Source: Changpingibacter yushuensis (GTDB taxonomy: Bacteria; Actinomycetota; Actinomycetes; Actinomycetales; Actinomycetaceae). Taken from it: 64,000 bases of DNA. The stretch covers positions 62,001-126,000 of the forward strand of contig NZ_CP059492.1 in NCBI RefSeq assembly GCF_014041995.1, read 5' to 3'. The translations under genes were made by a program, and so were the position numbers. Positions 43,418 to 53,607 of this stretch are shown piece by piece. The notes beneath the pieces were generated by a model. It saw only the letters and a program-made list of their open reading frames with translations, had not been told where the DNA came from and searched no databases. Positions within the stretch are counted from its first letter, which is position 1. Each line of letters opens with the position of its first letter.

Positions 43418-46400
43418 CTTTCGATTTCAGCCGCGTCTCTGATCCCTTGTACTTTTCGGAGAACCGGCGTGAAGCGCACTCTGATCACAGGTGGTTTGCC
43501 TCGTATGAGGAAGCTTGCCTCGGCACGTCGTCGTTCGAACAATGCTTGAACGGAACATGGAAGTTCCGTTACGTACGCAATCCTTCAGAAGTCTCAGAAG
43601 GGTGGCAGAAGTCTGATGCTGACTGTTCCACATGGGATGACATCCGCGTGCCAGCACACATCCAGATGGAAGGTTATGACCTTCCACAGTATGCCAACGT
43701 ACAGTACCCATGGGATGGACATGAGAGTATAGAACCCGGCCAGATCCCTACAAAGTTCAACCCCGTGGGCTTATACGTCAGAGATGTTGTTCTGGACAAT
43801 CCGGTGGGAGCCAACGAAAGGCTCTCGATTGCATTCAAGGGCGCTGAATCTGCCGTGGCACTGTGGATCAACGGCACCTACGTGGGCTACGGCGCCGATT
43901 CCTTCACTCCCTCAGAATTCGACATCACTGAGTTCGTTCACCAAGGCAAGAACCGCGTTGCTGCGCAAGTAATCAAATGGACGAGCGGTTCGTGGATTGA
44001 GGATCAGGACTTCTATCGGTTCTCGGGCCTCTTTCGCGACGTTGTTTTGTACCGCAGGCCAGCAGTACATGCAGAACACGTTATAGTGCGCACAGAGCTG
44101 ACTCCTGATATGGACCGGGCAACAATCTCCATTGATACTTCGCTGGTCGGTGACGGATATGTGCGAGCACGTGTGGTGGCCGTTGGAGAATGCGAAGGCG
44201 AACCCGCAACTGTGAGCCTGAGTGCGCCGCGCCTGTGGAGCGCAGAGGATCCATATCTTTATGAAGCAGAACTTGAGGTGTATGACTCAGAGGGCATACT
44301 CACAGAGTTTGTTCCACTGAAGGTGGGCGTGCGCCGGTTCGGCATTGAAGACGGCGTTCTCAAGATCAACGGTCAGCGGATCGTATTCAAGGGAGTGAAC
44401 CGCCACGAATTTGGCCTACAAGGCCGCGTGATGAGCAGGGAGCGCACAGAAGAGGACGTCAAACTCCTCAAAGCGGCGGGTCTTAATGCTATTCGAACCA
44501 GTCATTACCCGAACAACACGTTCCTCTATGAACTGTGCGATGAGTATGGCCTGTACGTTATCGATGAAATGAATCTGGAGTCGCACGGCCTGTGGGACAG
44601 GATTCGGTATCAGAACGCAGGTGTGGAAACCGCGGTCCCCGGAGATCGGCCTGAATGGCTTCCGGTGCTCCTGGACCGGGCAGCGAGTATGCTACGGCGG
44701 GATCGCAACCATCCAAGCATTGTCATGTGGTCGTGTGGCAACGAGTCGTTTGGAGGCGCGGATATACTCGCTGTCTCTGATTACTTCCGTGCTGAGGATA
44801 ATCGGCCAGTGCATTACGAGGGCGTGGATTGGGATCCACGATATCCTCAGACCACTGATGTCAAGAGCCGCATGTACACGCCAGCAGCCGAGGTGGAGGA
44901 GTACCTAACCACTCATCGTGACAAGCCGTTCATTCTTTGCGAGTACGCCCACGCGATGGGTAACTCCTTCGGTGCGGTACACAAATACATTGATCTGGCG
45001 TATCGCGAGCCCCTCTTCCAAGGTGGATTCATCTGGGACTTTGCAGATCAAGCAATTGCGCTGACTGATAGATACGGCGAACACTACTTCGGCTATGGTG
45101 GCGATTGCGGTGAAGCCCCACACGATGCGGAGTTCTGCGGAAACGGAATTCTCTTTGCCGATCACACTCCTACACCCCGCATGCAGGAAGTGGCACATGT
45201 GTATCGGGCGTTGGTCACCACGATTGAGCGTGAAACGATCTCGATCGAGAATCGATTCCTGTTCACACCATCGAACGCCTATACCTGCGTGGTCACTTTG
45301 CGCCGCGAGGGGCGCACGATCAAAGAATACGGGCTGGCTACGGCTGTTCCCCCTGGTCAGACCGGTACATACCCCAATCCGGTCCGGGTACCGGATACTC
45401 CAGGTGAATACACGGTGGACGTCGAGTTTAGGTTGGCAGAACCGACTGCGTGGGCAGCGGCGGGCCACCGTATCGCAGGAGATCAGGCGGTGTTCACGAA
45501 CCCCGCGAACGCCGCTGTGGCCGCCGCACGCGGATCGGCGCCAACCGTAGTAAACGCAATCCACAACATTGGGGTACACGGCGAGCACTTCTCTGCACTC
45601 TTCTCCAAGCTCCACGGAGGTTTGGTCTCATACCGATATGGTCAAACCCAACGTGGTGGTAGGGAGCTTCTGCGGAGTATGCCATTGCCGAATTTCTGGC
45701 ATGCTCCTACCTCGAATGAACGGGGGTGGAAAGGCCCGAGCCGCGACGCTCAATGGTTGGGTGCCAGCCGTTATTGCGTACCGTTGGCATCTTTGGAGAA
45801 TCCCACGCTGGAAGTGAACGACGACGTCGTCGTCGTGACATTTACGTACGTGCTTCCGACTACTCCACAGAGCACGAGCACTGTGAGCTACGCGGTGGAT
45901 GGGCAGGGACGGATCGAGGTAACTACGCGGATCGCTCCCGGTGCCGGGCTGCCCGACATGCCTGAGTTCAGTCTCATGATGGCCGTGGATGCGGACCTGC
46001 ACAACCTGCGCTATTACGGTGAAGGTCCTGAAGAATGCTATGTGGATAGGCGTGAAGGAGCTCGCTTGGACGTGTTTGAACGTGATGTGGCAACCATGCT
46101 TACGCCTTACTTGCGCCCACAAGAAGCAGGCAACCGCACGGGCGTGCGTTGGGCAGAGATTACGGATGAACGAGGTCATGGCATTCGGCTCGACTGCGCC
46201 GGCACGGCTGGCGGCATGGAACTCTCTGCATTGCCGTGGACTCCATTTGAGGTGGAGAATGCGTTGCACCCAAACGAGCTGCCCCGCACGCACCGCACTA
46301 TTCTGCGGCCGGCGTATATGCGCCGTGGTGTGGGAGGTGACGATACGTGGGGTGCCATGACGCTTCCTGAGTACCGCCTTCCTGCTGACAAGGAGCTATC

Positions 46401-46431
46401 CTTCACCTTTGCGTTCCAAGGAATCCTGTAG
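43414..46431 (+). CDS. lacZ: Beta-galactosidase, GH2 LacZ type
   Basis: Hydrolyses lactose and other beta-galactosides in the cytoplasm (no signal peptide). At 1005 residues it has the full five-domain LacZ plan. The acid/base is E444 in SCGNESFGG and the nucleophile is E510 in ILCEYAHAMGNS. GVNRHEF and TSHYPNN of the active site and the C-terminal beta-galactosidase small chain domain (~740-1005, YYGEGPEECYVDR) are present. GTG at 43414 overlaps the permease stop and has AGGAG seven bases upstream. Confidence 0.97.
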   Translation: MTFDFSRVSDPLYFSENRREAHSDHRWFASYEEACLGTSSFEQCLNGTWKFRYVRNPSEVSEGWQKSDADCSTWDDIRVPAHIQMEGYDLPQYANVQYPWDGHESIEPGQIPTKFNPVGLYVRDVVLDNPVGANERLSIAFKGAESAVALWINGTYVGYGADSFTPSEFDITEFVHQGKNRVAAQVIKWTSGSWIEDQDFYRFSGLFRDVVLYRRPAVHAEHVIVRTELTPDMDRATISIDTSLVGDGYVRARVVAVGECEGEPATVSLSAPRLWSAEDPYLYEAELEVYDSEGILTEFVPLKVGVRRFGIEDGVLKINGQRIVFKGVNRHEFGLQGRVMSRERTEEDVKLLKAAGLNAIRTSHYPNNTFLYELCDEYGLYVIDEMNLESHGLWDRIRYQNAGVETAVPGDRPEWLPVLLDRAASMLRRDRNHPSIVMWSCGNESFGGADILAVSDYFRAEDNRPVHYEGVDWDPRYPQTTDVKSRMYTPAAEVEEYLTTHRDKPFILCEYAHAMGNSFGAVHKYIDLAYREPLFQGGFIWDFADQAIALTDRYGEHYFGYGGDCGEAPHDAEFCGNGILFADHTPTPRMQEVAHVYRALVTTIERETISIENRFLFTPSNAYTCVVTLRREGRTIKEYGLATAVPPGQTGTYPNPVRVPDTPGEYTVDVEFRLAEPTAWAAAGHRIAGDQAVFTNPANAAVAAARGSAPTVVNAIHNIGVHGEHFSALFSKLHGGLVSYRYGQTQRGGRELLRSMPLPNFWHAPTSNERGWKGPSRDAQWLGASRYCVPLASLENPTLEVNDDVVVVTFTYVLPTTPQSTSTVSYAVDGQGRIEVTTRIAPGAGLPDMPEFSLMMAVDADLHNLRYYGEGPEECYVDRREGARLDVFERDVATMLTPYLRPQEAGNRTGVRWAEITDERGHGIRLDCAGTAGGMELSALPWTPFEVENALHPNELPRTHRTILRPAYMRRGVGGDDTWGAMTLPEYRLPADKELSFTFAFQGIL

Positions 46432-46439
46432 AGACGGGC

Positions 46440-48599
46440 ATGAGTAGCGGCCCCCTGCACCTGCACAATGGCGGTACCTCGGTAATACTCGACTTCGTTG
46501 GCAGTAGCCCACGGGTGGAGTATTGGGGTACCTATGCCGGAGAACTGAGTGCAGGGGACCTCGCGAGCTTTGTCGATTCGCAGGTCCCCGCCGTGCCCGG
46601 CGGAGGTATTGATGAACCGCTAGTTGTGGGGATTCACCCAGCCCACGCCGCAGGCTGGTTCGGGCGACCAGGTGTGGAGGGGCACCGGGCTGGCGGCAAT
46701 TCCTGGTCGCCCTCTTTCACGCACGTGAGCATAAAGGTGGATGGCCCAGATGGCAGGCATGCCAAACAGGGCTTTGTGGCTGAGGCCGCAACTATCACAA
46801 GTGCCGATCGCTCCGCTGGTCTCACGCTCGTGGACTGCATCGAGGTCACGGACGAGGGCTTGGTACGCGTTCAGTCGAGCATCACGAACACAGGGCCGGA
46901 TCCTTTTGAGCTTGCCGGGATCGTCACAGCGTTTCCTGTGCCGGAGGGCGCAACTCAGATTATTGACTTCGCCGGCCGGTGGACGAAAGAACGAACGGAG
47001 CAACGCACTGCCTTTTCTGTGGGGATGCATCTGCGGGAGGGGCGGCGTGGGCGAACTGGCCACGATTCGGCCTTCGTCTTGTGTGTGGGTGAAGAAGCCT
47101 GTGGATACTCCGAAGGCGAAGTGTGGGGATTACACGTCGCTCACAGTGGCAACAATGTTGCCTACGCCGAGCGGGTGGCGACCGGACAAAAGGTCGTTGG
47201 TGCGGGTGAGCTGCTGCAGTCTGGCGAGGTGACGCTGGAAACTGGAGCGACGTATACGAGCCCGTGGGTGTACTTCGCGCATGCGCAGGGACTCGATGCA
47301 TTGGCCGCTCAGTTCCATCGCTACCTCCGCTCGCACGAACATGCCGCACTGACAGAGGGACAATTGGTCACTCTCAACGTGTGGGAGGCGGTGTACTTTG
47401 AGCATGACTACGCCACGCTTGCGCGGCTTGCGGAAATTGCGGCCAGTATTGGCGTGGAACGTTTCGTCGTCGACGACGGATGGTTCCGTGGCCGACGCGA
47501 CGATACCTCATCATTGGGTGACTGGTATGTGGATGAGGAAGTGTGGGGAGACCGACTCGCAGAGCTCTCTGTTCATGTGCGCCGGCTTGGCATGGAGTTT
47601 GGGCTGTGGTTCGAACCGGAGATGATAAGCCTGAACTCGGATCTGGCGCATGAACATCCCGATTGGATACTGGGCGTTCGCGGGAGAAGGCCCATCCCGG
47701 AGCGTCACCAGTATGTCCTTGACCTTTCGAACCCACGTGCATATGCGTGGCTGGTGGAGCGAATAGGCGCGGTGATTAGCTACCTGGGAGTTTCATACAT
47801 CAAGTGGGATCACAACCGTGACCTTATTGATGCGGCATCGCCAGCAACAGGACAGGCCACGATACGTAATCAGACACGTGCCGTCTATCGGCTCATGGAT
47901 GCAATTAAGGCAGCTCACCCGGGGCTTCTTATTGAGTCGTGTGCGTCGGGCGGCGCACGAATCGATCTCGGTATCTTGGAGCACACTGACAGAGTGTGGG
48001 CCTCGGACTGTATCGACCCACACGAGCGTGTAGAGATTCAGATGGGAACGATGCAGCTCTGCCCGCCAGAGCTCTTGGGCTCACACGTAGGCGCACCGCG
48101 TTCGCATACCACAGGCAGGACTCATGACCTGAGCTTCAGAGCTACCGTGGCGATGTTCGCCAGCTTCGGAATTGAATGGAACCTACTCGATGTGAACAGT
48201 GTTGAGTTGGCGGATCTGGCAGCCTGGGTGGATCGTTACAAGGAGTACCGCGGATTCATAGCACGCGCGCGGATCCATCGTGCTGTTCATGCTGGTTGCC
48301 TCGCGGTGATCGGCGCTGTCGCTCCAGACAAGAGCCAAGCACTCTACGGGTTGTTCCAGATGGAGCGGCCAGCAACGTGGCCGCTGGGTGCAATGCGGCT
48401 CCCAGGACTCGATACCACAGCGCGCTACAAGGTGGAGTTGATAGATCCTATCGTCAGCGCGCGCGGGCGTGACGTGTTATCCCCATGGATGAGCGAGCCA
48501 ATAGAACTTCCAGGCGCTCTGCTTGTGAATGCAGGTATTCGAGTTCCGTTAGGTGAAGTGGATCAATCAGCTATCCTCAGGGCAACACGCATGTCATGA
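46440..48599 (+). CDS. Alpha-galactosidase, GH36
   Basis: Removes alpha-linked galactose from melibiose, raffinose and similar sugars. 719 residues, no signal peptide. The N-terminal beta-supersandwich leads to a TIM barrel with VDDGWFRGRRDD and FGLWFEPEMIS. The nucleophile is D457 in YIKWDHNRD and the acid/base is D523 in WASDCIDPHER. ESCASGGARID is the usual preceding motif. It follows lacZ by eight bases, ending the importer operon. Together the two enzymes allow use of both linkage types. Confidence 0.95.
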   Translation: MSSGPLHLHNGGTSVILDFVGSSPRVEYWGTYAGELSAGDLASFVDSQVPAVPGGGIDEPLVVGIHPAHAAGWFGRPGVEGHRAGGNSWSPSFTHVSIKVDGPDGRHAKQGFVAEAATITSADRSAGLTLVDCIEVTDEGLVRVQSSITNTGPDPFELAGIVTAFPVPEGATQIIDFAGRWTKERTEQRTAFSVGMHLREGRRGRTGHDSAFVLCVGEEACGYSEGEVWGLHVAHSGNNVAYAERVATGQKVVGAGELLQSGEVTLETGATYTSPWVYFAHAQGLDALAAQFHRYLRSHEHAALTEGQLVTLNVWEAVYFEHDYATLARLAEIAASIGVERFVVDDGWFRGRRDDTSSLGDWYVDEEVWGDRLAELSVHVRRLGMEFGLWFEPEMISLNSDLAHEHPDWILGVRGRRPIPERHQYVLDLSNPRAYAWLVERIGAVISYLGVSYIKWDHNRDLIDAASPATGQATIRNQTRAVYRLMDAIKAAHPGLLIESCASGGARIDLGILEHTDRVWASDCIDPHERVEIQMGTMQLCPPELLGSHVGAPRSHTTGRTHDLSFRATVAMFASFGIEWNLLDVNSVELADLAAWVDRYKEYRGFIARARIHRAVHAGCLAVIGAVAPDKSQALYGLFQMERPATWPLGAMRLPGLDTTARYKVELIDPIVSARGRDVLSPWMSEPIELPGALLVNAGIRVPLGEVDQSAILRATRMS

Positions 48600-48737
48600 G
48601 GCAGGGTGGCACAGGTGCGGTATTGTGTGGCCGCATCCGAAATCGAGAACTGTGTGAGTAACTAAAGGTGTAGGTGACAGCTTGTTGCTGAGCGCAACGG
48701 ATTGTTGCGAACGCGACGGCAGGAAGTATCCTGCGTG

Positions 48738-49706
48738 CTAATTGGTGCGGTGACTCTGAGCTGCCTTCCAAGCGCTAGCAATCATGTCATCAATTGAGTG
48801 CGTATTGGCCCACCCCAAGTCACGTGTGGCAGCTTCGCCACTCGCTACGATCCGCGCTGGATCTCCGGGCCTACGTGGGGCGATGGTGGGAGTGAAGCCC
48901 GCGCCCGTGACGCGTGCTGCAGCGTCCATGATCTGGCGTACGGAAACACCGGTGCCACTTCCTAGGTTGTATGCAGTTGCAATAGTCTGGCCCTCGAGCA
49001 GTTTCTGGGCGGCTGCCACATGGGTAGCGGCAAGATCTGATACGTGGATGTAGTCGCGTACGTTGGTGCCATCGGGGGTGGGGTAATCATCGCCGTTTAT
49101 GTGGGGAATCTTGCCCTGCTCGATGGCGGCAAAAATCAGAGGGAAAAGATTGTGGGGGCTCGAATCGTAGAGTTCTGGCGTGCCAGAGCCGACCACGTTG
49201 AAGTAGCGGAGCGCGGTGTACTTGAGGCCGTGGGCACGCGCGCCGTCGGCTAACAACCATTCTCCGATAAGCTTCGTTTCCCCATATGGGGAGGTGGGCG
49301 CCTTTGGCGTATCCTCTGTGACAAGGCCATCAGTCACGTTTCCATAGACGGACGCTGATGATGAGAACACCATCTTGTCAACGCCATGTTCCCGAGCGGC
49401 TTCGAGTAGGTTCACCATACCTGTGATGTTCTGGGTGTACGTGTGGTAAGGCCGCTCAACAGATACTCCAGCATACTTGTAGCCTGCCACGTGTATTACG
49501 CCTTCGATGGCGGTTGCACCGAAGGCCGCATCCAATGCTGTTCTGTCAAGTAGCGAACCTTCAATGAACGGGACACCGGTTGGCACGAACTCGCGGTGCC
49601 CAGTGGATAGGTCATCAATTACTGCCGCCTCCATACCGGCGGTGCGCAAGGCCCTGACCACATGCGATCCGATGTACCCTGCTCCTCCTGTGACGAGCCA
49701 AGCCAT
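48738..49706 (-). CDS. galE: UDP-glucose 4-epimerase
   Basis: Interconverts UDP-galactose and UDP-glucose with bound NAD. From the ATG at 49706 (AAAGGA five bases upstream) it is 322 residues. The Rossmann motif is VTGGAGYIGSH and the catalytic YxxxK is YGETK in TSPYGETKLIGEW, with S/T in VFSSSASVYGN. The long open frame further upstream runs into the DeoR gene and is not coding. It lies downstream of the DeoR-type gene on the same strand and converges on the alpha-galactosidase. Confidence 0.96.
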   Translation of the reverse strand: MAWLVTGGAGYIGSHVVRALRTAGMEAAVIDDLSTGHREFVPTGVPFIEGSLLDRTALDAAFGATAIEGVIHVAGYKYAGVSVERPYHTYTQNITGMVNLLEAAREHGVDKMVFSSSASVYGNVTDGLVTEDTPKAPTSPYGETKLIGEWLLADGARAHGLKYTALRYFNVVGSGTPELYDSSPHNLFPLIFAAIEQGKIPHINGDDYPTPDGTNVRDYIHVSDLAATHVAAAQKLLEGQTIATAYNLGSGTGVSVRQIMDAAARVTGAGFTPTIAPRRPGDPARIVASGEAATRDLGWANTHSIDDMIASAWKAAQSHRTN

Positions 49707-49731
49707 GGTTTTCCTTTCGCTCGTGGTACTT

Positions 49732-50568
49732 CTATGCGACGACGACGTCGAGCCCTGCGGACTTGAGTGCGTCCAGACGATCGGAGTCCACATCACCTGC
49801 TGTGATGAGAGTGGAGACCTCATCCACCCGAGCAATCCTACCCTTGTCCACGCGCCCAATTTTGGTCGAGTCAGCAACCACCACTACGGAAGTGGCAGCG
49901 CGGACCATCGCGCGTTTGAGTTCGGATTCAGGGAGATTGATGTTTGTGATTCCAGCCGTAGCTTCCACTCCTGTGGCGCCGATGATGGCGATGTTGGCCG
50001 CAATGCTAGAGAAAATGTGTGAGGCAAACGGTTCTACCAAGGAATGTTGTAAGGGCCGGAGTGTTCCCCCGGTGAGTATCACAGTGAAGCGCGGGATCAG
50101 AGGCTCCAACGTCTGAGCGTTGGAGAGGCTGTTGGTTATCACGGTAACGTCCGTGAGATCCTGACGGTTCGCCAATGCAGCTGCCACTGCCGCTGTTGTG
50201 GAACCGACGTCCAGAATCACTGTATCTCCACTGTTTACGCGGGCAGCGGCCGCCACCGCAATGCGCCGCTTCTGCTCACTATGTGCAGCGACTGCATCTT
50301 CGTATCGCGGCTCTTTCCCATCTATGGGTGCGAACATAGCGCCGCCGTGGATGCGTACGACCCCAGGTTCCTGTGCGGCCCATGCGAGATCGGCTCTAAT
50401 CGTCACTTCGGATACGTGGTACTGGCGCGTAAGGTCCGATACTCGAACGAACTCACGCTGTTTGAGGGTTTCGAGAATTGCGGACCTGCGAACCTCAATT
50501 GGAAGGTTCAATGAGCTGGTGTTGTCTGACACATTCCCAAGTCTGGCCGCATTACGACGATTTGTCAA
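49732..50568 (-). CDS. DeoR-family regulator of gal genes
   Basis: The helix-turn-helix (~30-60) reads RRSAILETLKQREFVRVSDL followed by YHVSEVTIRADL. The effector domain is the DeoR sugar-phosphate-binding type, with VILDVGSTTAAVA and VVVADSTKIGR. The frame starts with a TTG at 50568; a GTG at 50532 (MSDNTSSLNLP) is equally plausible. It diverges from galT and lies 25 bases before galE on the same strand. A phosphosugar of the Leloir route is the likely inducer. Confidence 0.88.
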   Translation of the reverse strand: MTNRRNAARLGNVSDNTSSLNLPIEVRRSAILETLKQREFVRVSDLTRQYHVSEVTIRADLAWAAQEPGVVRIHGGAMFAPIDGKEPRYEDAVAAHSEQKRRIAVAAAARVNSGDTVILDVGSTTAAVAAALANRQDLTDVTVITNSLSNAQTLEPLIPRFTVILTGGTLRPLQHSLVEPFASHIFSSIAANIAIIGATGVEATAGITNINLPESELKRAMVRAATSVVVVADSTKIGRVDKGRIARVDEVSTLITAGDVDSDRLDALKSAGLDVVVA

Positions 50569-50608
50569 ACATTTCGAATAGTTTCGTTTGAGGCTGAGAT
50601 TCCGTTCC

Positions 50609-50637
50609 TTGACTTTCGATTACGAAAGTTGCTTAAT
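50609..50637 (+). promoter_or_regulatory. galT promoter with embedded operator
   Basis: TTGACT (50609-50614), a 17-base spacer and CTTAAT (50632-50637). The palindrome CTTTCG-ATTA-CGAAAG (50613-50628) fills the spacer, an ideal repressor position. The related sequence ATTTCGAATAGTTTCG lies about 30 bases upstream. The DeoR-type regulator encoded next door is the obvious candidate. Confidence 0.55.
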
Positions 50638-50643
50638 GTGAGT

Positions 50644-51822
50644 GTGGATATTGATATTGAGCAGGCTCAAGGCCCCCACGCCGTCCAGGTAGTAACCACA
50701 ATTGGTGCCGGTGTGACCAAGCGCGCCACGCGAATGGCCGATGGTCGCGAACTCATTTACTACGACGATCCCGATACTCGGCTTCCCGCAGAGCGGGCCG
50801 CGGACACTCGTGAGATGCCGCCCCGCCCTCTTGTTGCCCAGATGCGGCAGGATCCCTTGACAGGGGAGTGGATCTCCATCGCAGCAGCTCGTCAGGTCCG
50901 CGTGTTCCTCCCTCCGGCAGAGCTTGATCCACTCGCCCCGTCAAGCCCAACGAATCCAAGTGAGATCCCAAGCAACTACGACGTCGTCGTCTTTGAAAAC
51001 AAGTCCCCTTCGTTCGGACCGGATACGGCACCGAAGGATTCTGACCCTGTTGCGGCACTTGCCGATCTGACCACCGTTGGCCAGGGAAAGGTACTACCTT
51101 CGGTCGGGCGTTGTGAAGTTGTGTGCTTCGCTCCCCAGACACAGGGATCATTTGCGTCGCAATCATTGAATCGGGCGCGCACAATTGTTGAAGTGTGGGC
51201 AGATCGCGTGGCGGAGCTCTCCGCAGTGCCGGGAGTCCAGCAGGTTTTCCCTTTTGAGAACCGCGGAGAAGCGATTGGCGTAACGTTGCATCACCCGCAT
51301 GGGCAGATCTACTCATATCCGTTTATCACGCCCAAGACCAGCGCGTTGCTCAACTCTATTGAGAAGTATCCGGGTGACCTCTTCGCGGATATTCTGAAGC
51401 GCGAGCAGGCCTCTGAGCGCGTGGTGCTTGCGGGTGAGCACTTCACTGCATTCGTGCCGTTTGCTGCGCGTTGGCCGATTGAGATCCACATGTTGCCTCA
51501 TCGTCACGTTCCGGATATGGCCGGTCTCACTGGTGAGGAAAAGGACGAGCTTGCGTTCCTTTACCGTAAGTTGTTGCGTGGTGTGGACGCATTGTATGAA
51601 GATCCCACCCCGTACATATCGGCTTGGCATCAAGCACCGGTGCACGTTGCCCGGGATAAGGTGCGCCTCATGCTCCAGATAACTTCGCCGCGGCGGGGTA
51701 AGGATCGGCTCAAATACTTGGCCGGTTCGGAGTCAGCGATGGGAGCATTTATCGGTGATGTTCCTCCGGAGACTCAAGCTGAGAACCTCCGGAAGGCGCT
51801 CGCAAGCGTCAACGATGGGTAG
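50644..51822 (+). CDS. galT: Galactose-1-phosphate uridylyltransferase
   Basis: Transfers UMP from UDP-glucose to galactose-1-phosphate. The active-site motif is HHPHGQIYSYPF with His nucleophile; LPHRHVPDM and SAWHQAPVHV complete the fold. The frame opens at TTG 50629, but the promoter predicts a start at the in-frame GTG 50644, seven bases after the -10 box, as a leaderless message (392 residues). GTG 50713, nearer the conserved ADGRELIYYDD, is another option. galK follows 65 bases later. Confidence 0.95.
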   Translation: MDIDIEQAQGPHAVQVVTTIGAGVTKRATRMADGRELIYYDDPDTRLPAERAADTREMPPRPLVAQMRQDPLTGEWISIAAARQVRVFLPPAELDPLAPSSPTNPSEIPSNYDVVVFENKSPSFGPDTAPKDSDPVAALADLTTVGQGKVLPSVGRCEVVCFAPQTQGSFASQSLNRARTIVEVWADRVAELSAVPGVQQVFPFENRGEAIGVTLHHPHGQIYSYPFITPKTSALLNSIEKYPGDLFADILKREQASERVVLAGEHFTAFVPFAARWPIEIHMLPHRHVPDMAGLTGEEKDELAFLYRKLLRGVDALYEDPTPYISAWHQAPVHVARDKVRLMLQITSPRRGKDRLKYLAGSESAMGAFIGDVPPETQAENLRKALASVNDG

Positions 51823-51887
51823 ATCGACCACTACCGCAGTCCGAACCCACTTGGGCAAGATCTATGCCCCACCACGAAAGAATATAG

Positions 51888-53048
51888 ATGGCTCATTTGC
51901 TTGACTCCGCCAAAGCTGGATTCCTGACGACCTATGGTGAACCGGCAGAAGGAGTGTGGTCTGCTCCAGGGCGCGCCAACCTTATCGGTGAGCATACAGA
52001 TTACAACGGAGGTTTTGCGCTGCCGTTGGCTATCGATAGGCGAACATGGGTTGCCGTGCGCTGCAATGGTACGGACAGGTTCCGGGTAGCAAGTGCGATG
52101 TATACCGGAGTTGTGGAGGCGCTGCTCTCAGAAGTGGGCGGTGATCAGATTCCTAAGTGGGCTACCTATGTACTGGGGATGGCCGCGGTACTGGACGCTG
52201 GGTACCCGAGTTCTGAGCCGCGTGGCGTTGATATCTTCGTGGTCTCGGATGTGCCGTTGGGTGCGGGACTTTCCTCTTCTGCCGCGCTGGAGTGTTCAGT
52301 GGGAGTGGCGTTGAATGATCTGTGGAATCTGGGTCTTTCCCGTACTGACCTCGCATTGGCTGGGCAGCGAGCGGAGAACACGGTTGTTGGTGCTCCGACT
52401 GGTGTCATGGATCAATCGGCCTCTCTGAAAGGGAAAGCAGATAGCGCGATTCTGCTGGATTGCCGCTCGAACGAGACGGAGGTTGTGCCGCTCGGATTGC
52501 GGGCTGATCATCTGGTATTGCTCATAGTTGATACACGCGAAGAACACTCACATGCGGATAACGAGTATGCCGAGCGCAGGGCGTCCTGTGAGAAGGCAGC
52601 GGCGTTGTTGGGAGTTGCGCAGCTTCGTGATGTTGATGAGGAACTGCTTAAGGCCGGGCGTCATCTGCTTGATGATGAGACTTACCGTCGTGTACGGCAC
52701 GTAGTGAGTGAAGATGCTCGCGTGTTGGAGACTGTGCGAGTGCTACGCGATTCCGGGCCATTGAATATCGGCAGTCTTTTGACGCAATCTCATATCTCGT
52801 TACGTGACGATTTCGAAGTGACAACACAACGGCTGAATCTTGTGGTGGATGTAGCTCTGGCACATGGCGCGATCGGTGCCCGAATGACTGGTGGTGGGTT
52901 TGGAGGATCTGCCATTGCGTTGGTGCCAGAGAACTGCGTGGATGAAGTGATTAATGCTATTGGGTTGGCTTTCGTCGCAGCAGGCTATGGTGAGCCGGGG
53001 TTCTTCCGGGCGGTGGCCAGTGATGGTGCACGCAAGGAGTCTGACTGA
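51888..53048 (+). CDS. galK: Galactokinase
   Basis: Phosphorylates galactose at C1, feeding GalT. 386 residues of the GHMP kinase family. The galactokinase signature is GRANLIGEHTDYNGGFALPL, the ATP-binding motif is PLGAGLSSSAALE and the third motif is ARMTGGGFGGSAIALV. The catalytic base is the Asp in APTGVMDQSAS. It ends the gal block, on the same strand as galT. Confidence 0.97.
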   Translation: MAHLLDSAKAGFLTTYGEPAEGVWSAPGRANLIGEHTDYNGGFALPLAIDRRTWVAVRCNGTDRFRVASAMYTGVVEALLSEVGGDQIPKWATYVLGMAAVLDAGYPSSEPRGVDIFVVSDVPLGAGLSSSAALECSVGVALNDLWNLGLSRTDLALAGQRAENTVVGAPTGVMDQSASLKGKADSAILLDCRSNETEVVPLGLRADHLVLLIVDTREEHSHADNEYAERRASCEKAAALLGVAQLRDVDEELLKAGRHLLDDETYRRVRHVVSEDARVLETVRVLRDSGPLNIGSLLTQSHISLRDDFEVTTQRLNLVVDVALAHGAIGARMTGGGFGGSAIALVPENCVDEVINAIGLAFVAAGYGEPGFFRAVASDGARKESD

Positions 53049-53559
53049 AGCGGCACCAGATCGGGATTAACTACCTGTCCCATGGCCGAGTGGAGGAGAT
53101 GCTTGAGAGTCTTGTCTGATCATCGGACTCGCCCCACGCATCACTCAATCCTCAAATACTCCTTGGCATATCCCACCGGAAGGTGCTGGTTCCCGTCACC
53201 GAGCAGACCTGGCATGCTAGTCCGTTTGAGTTTTCTCAACGCTCCACTCCCACAACCAGAATTGGGATGTAAGTGCCTAACGCTGTTTGTCCAATGTCAA
53301 CTGTCCGAGATCGAGCGTCATGTCGGCCCGCGAAGTTATGTCCGTGAGGATCCTGCCTTTTGTATGATCGCGTCCGTTCCCTTTCAAGATCTAGGATTGC
53401 CCGCACAGTTCTCAGGGACCTGGTGTTTCTTTGGCTCTGATTTCGAACGTGGTGAGGAACCTACCATGTGTGTACTTCTGTGTGTACCTGCTCACTGGTG
53501 GGCGCGGCGCGAGGCTCGTTTGTAGGCCGTCTGGTGAGGCGCATACTTGGCGGAATATA
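53049..53559. other. Intergenic stretch after galK
   Basis: About 510 bases between galK and the tRNA-Arg terminator. Short open frames here have no ribosome-binding site or recognisable motif. An 80-base open segment just after galK (53045-53119) lacks a start codon. I see no repeat, tRNA or clear terminator in it. Confidence 0.5.
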
Positions 53560-53601
53560 AACGAAAACTCCGTGCCGGGAATCATGTCGACCAGCACGGA
53601 G
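53560..53601 (-). terminator. Terminator of tRNA-Arg
   Basis: On the minus strand CTCCGTGC and GCACGGAG form an 8-bp stem (53594-53601 with 53568-53575), followed by TTTTCGTTT. It starts seven bases after the tRNA 3' end. Confidence 0.75.
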
Positions 53602-53607
53602 CCTCAG

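Noticed and set aside
49707-49877. N-terminal extension of galE
   Set aside because: The extra 57 residues read through the end of the DeoR gene, while the ATG at 49706 has a ribosome-binding site and matches the family start.
53045-53119. Possible tail of a lost gene directly after galK (ends VEEMLESLV)
   Set aside because: Only about 24 codons, without a start and without a family I can name; probably chance.
53082-53525. 147-residue open frame after galK
   Set aside because: No ribosome-binding site, no recognisable motif and an amino-acid make-up typical of a chance frame in GC-rich DNA.
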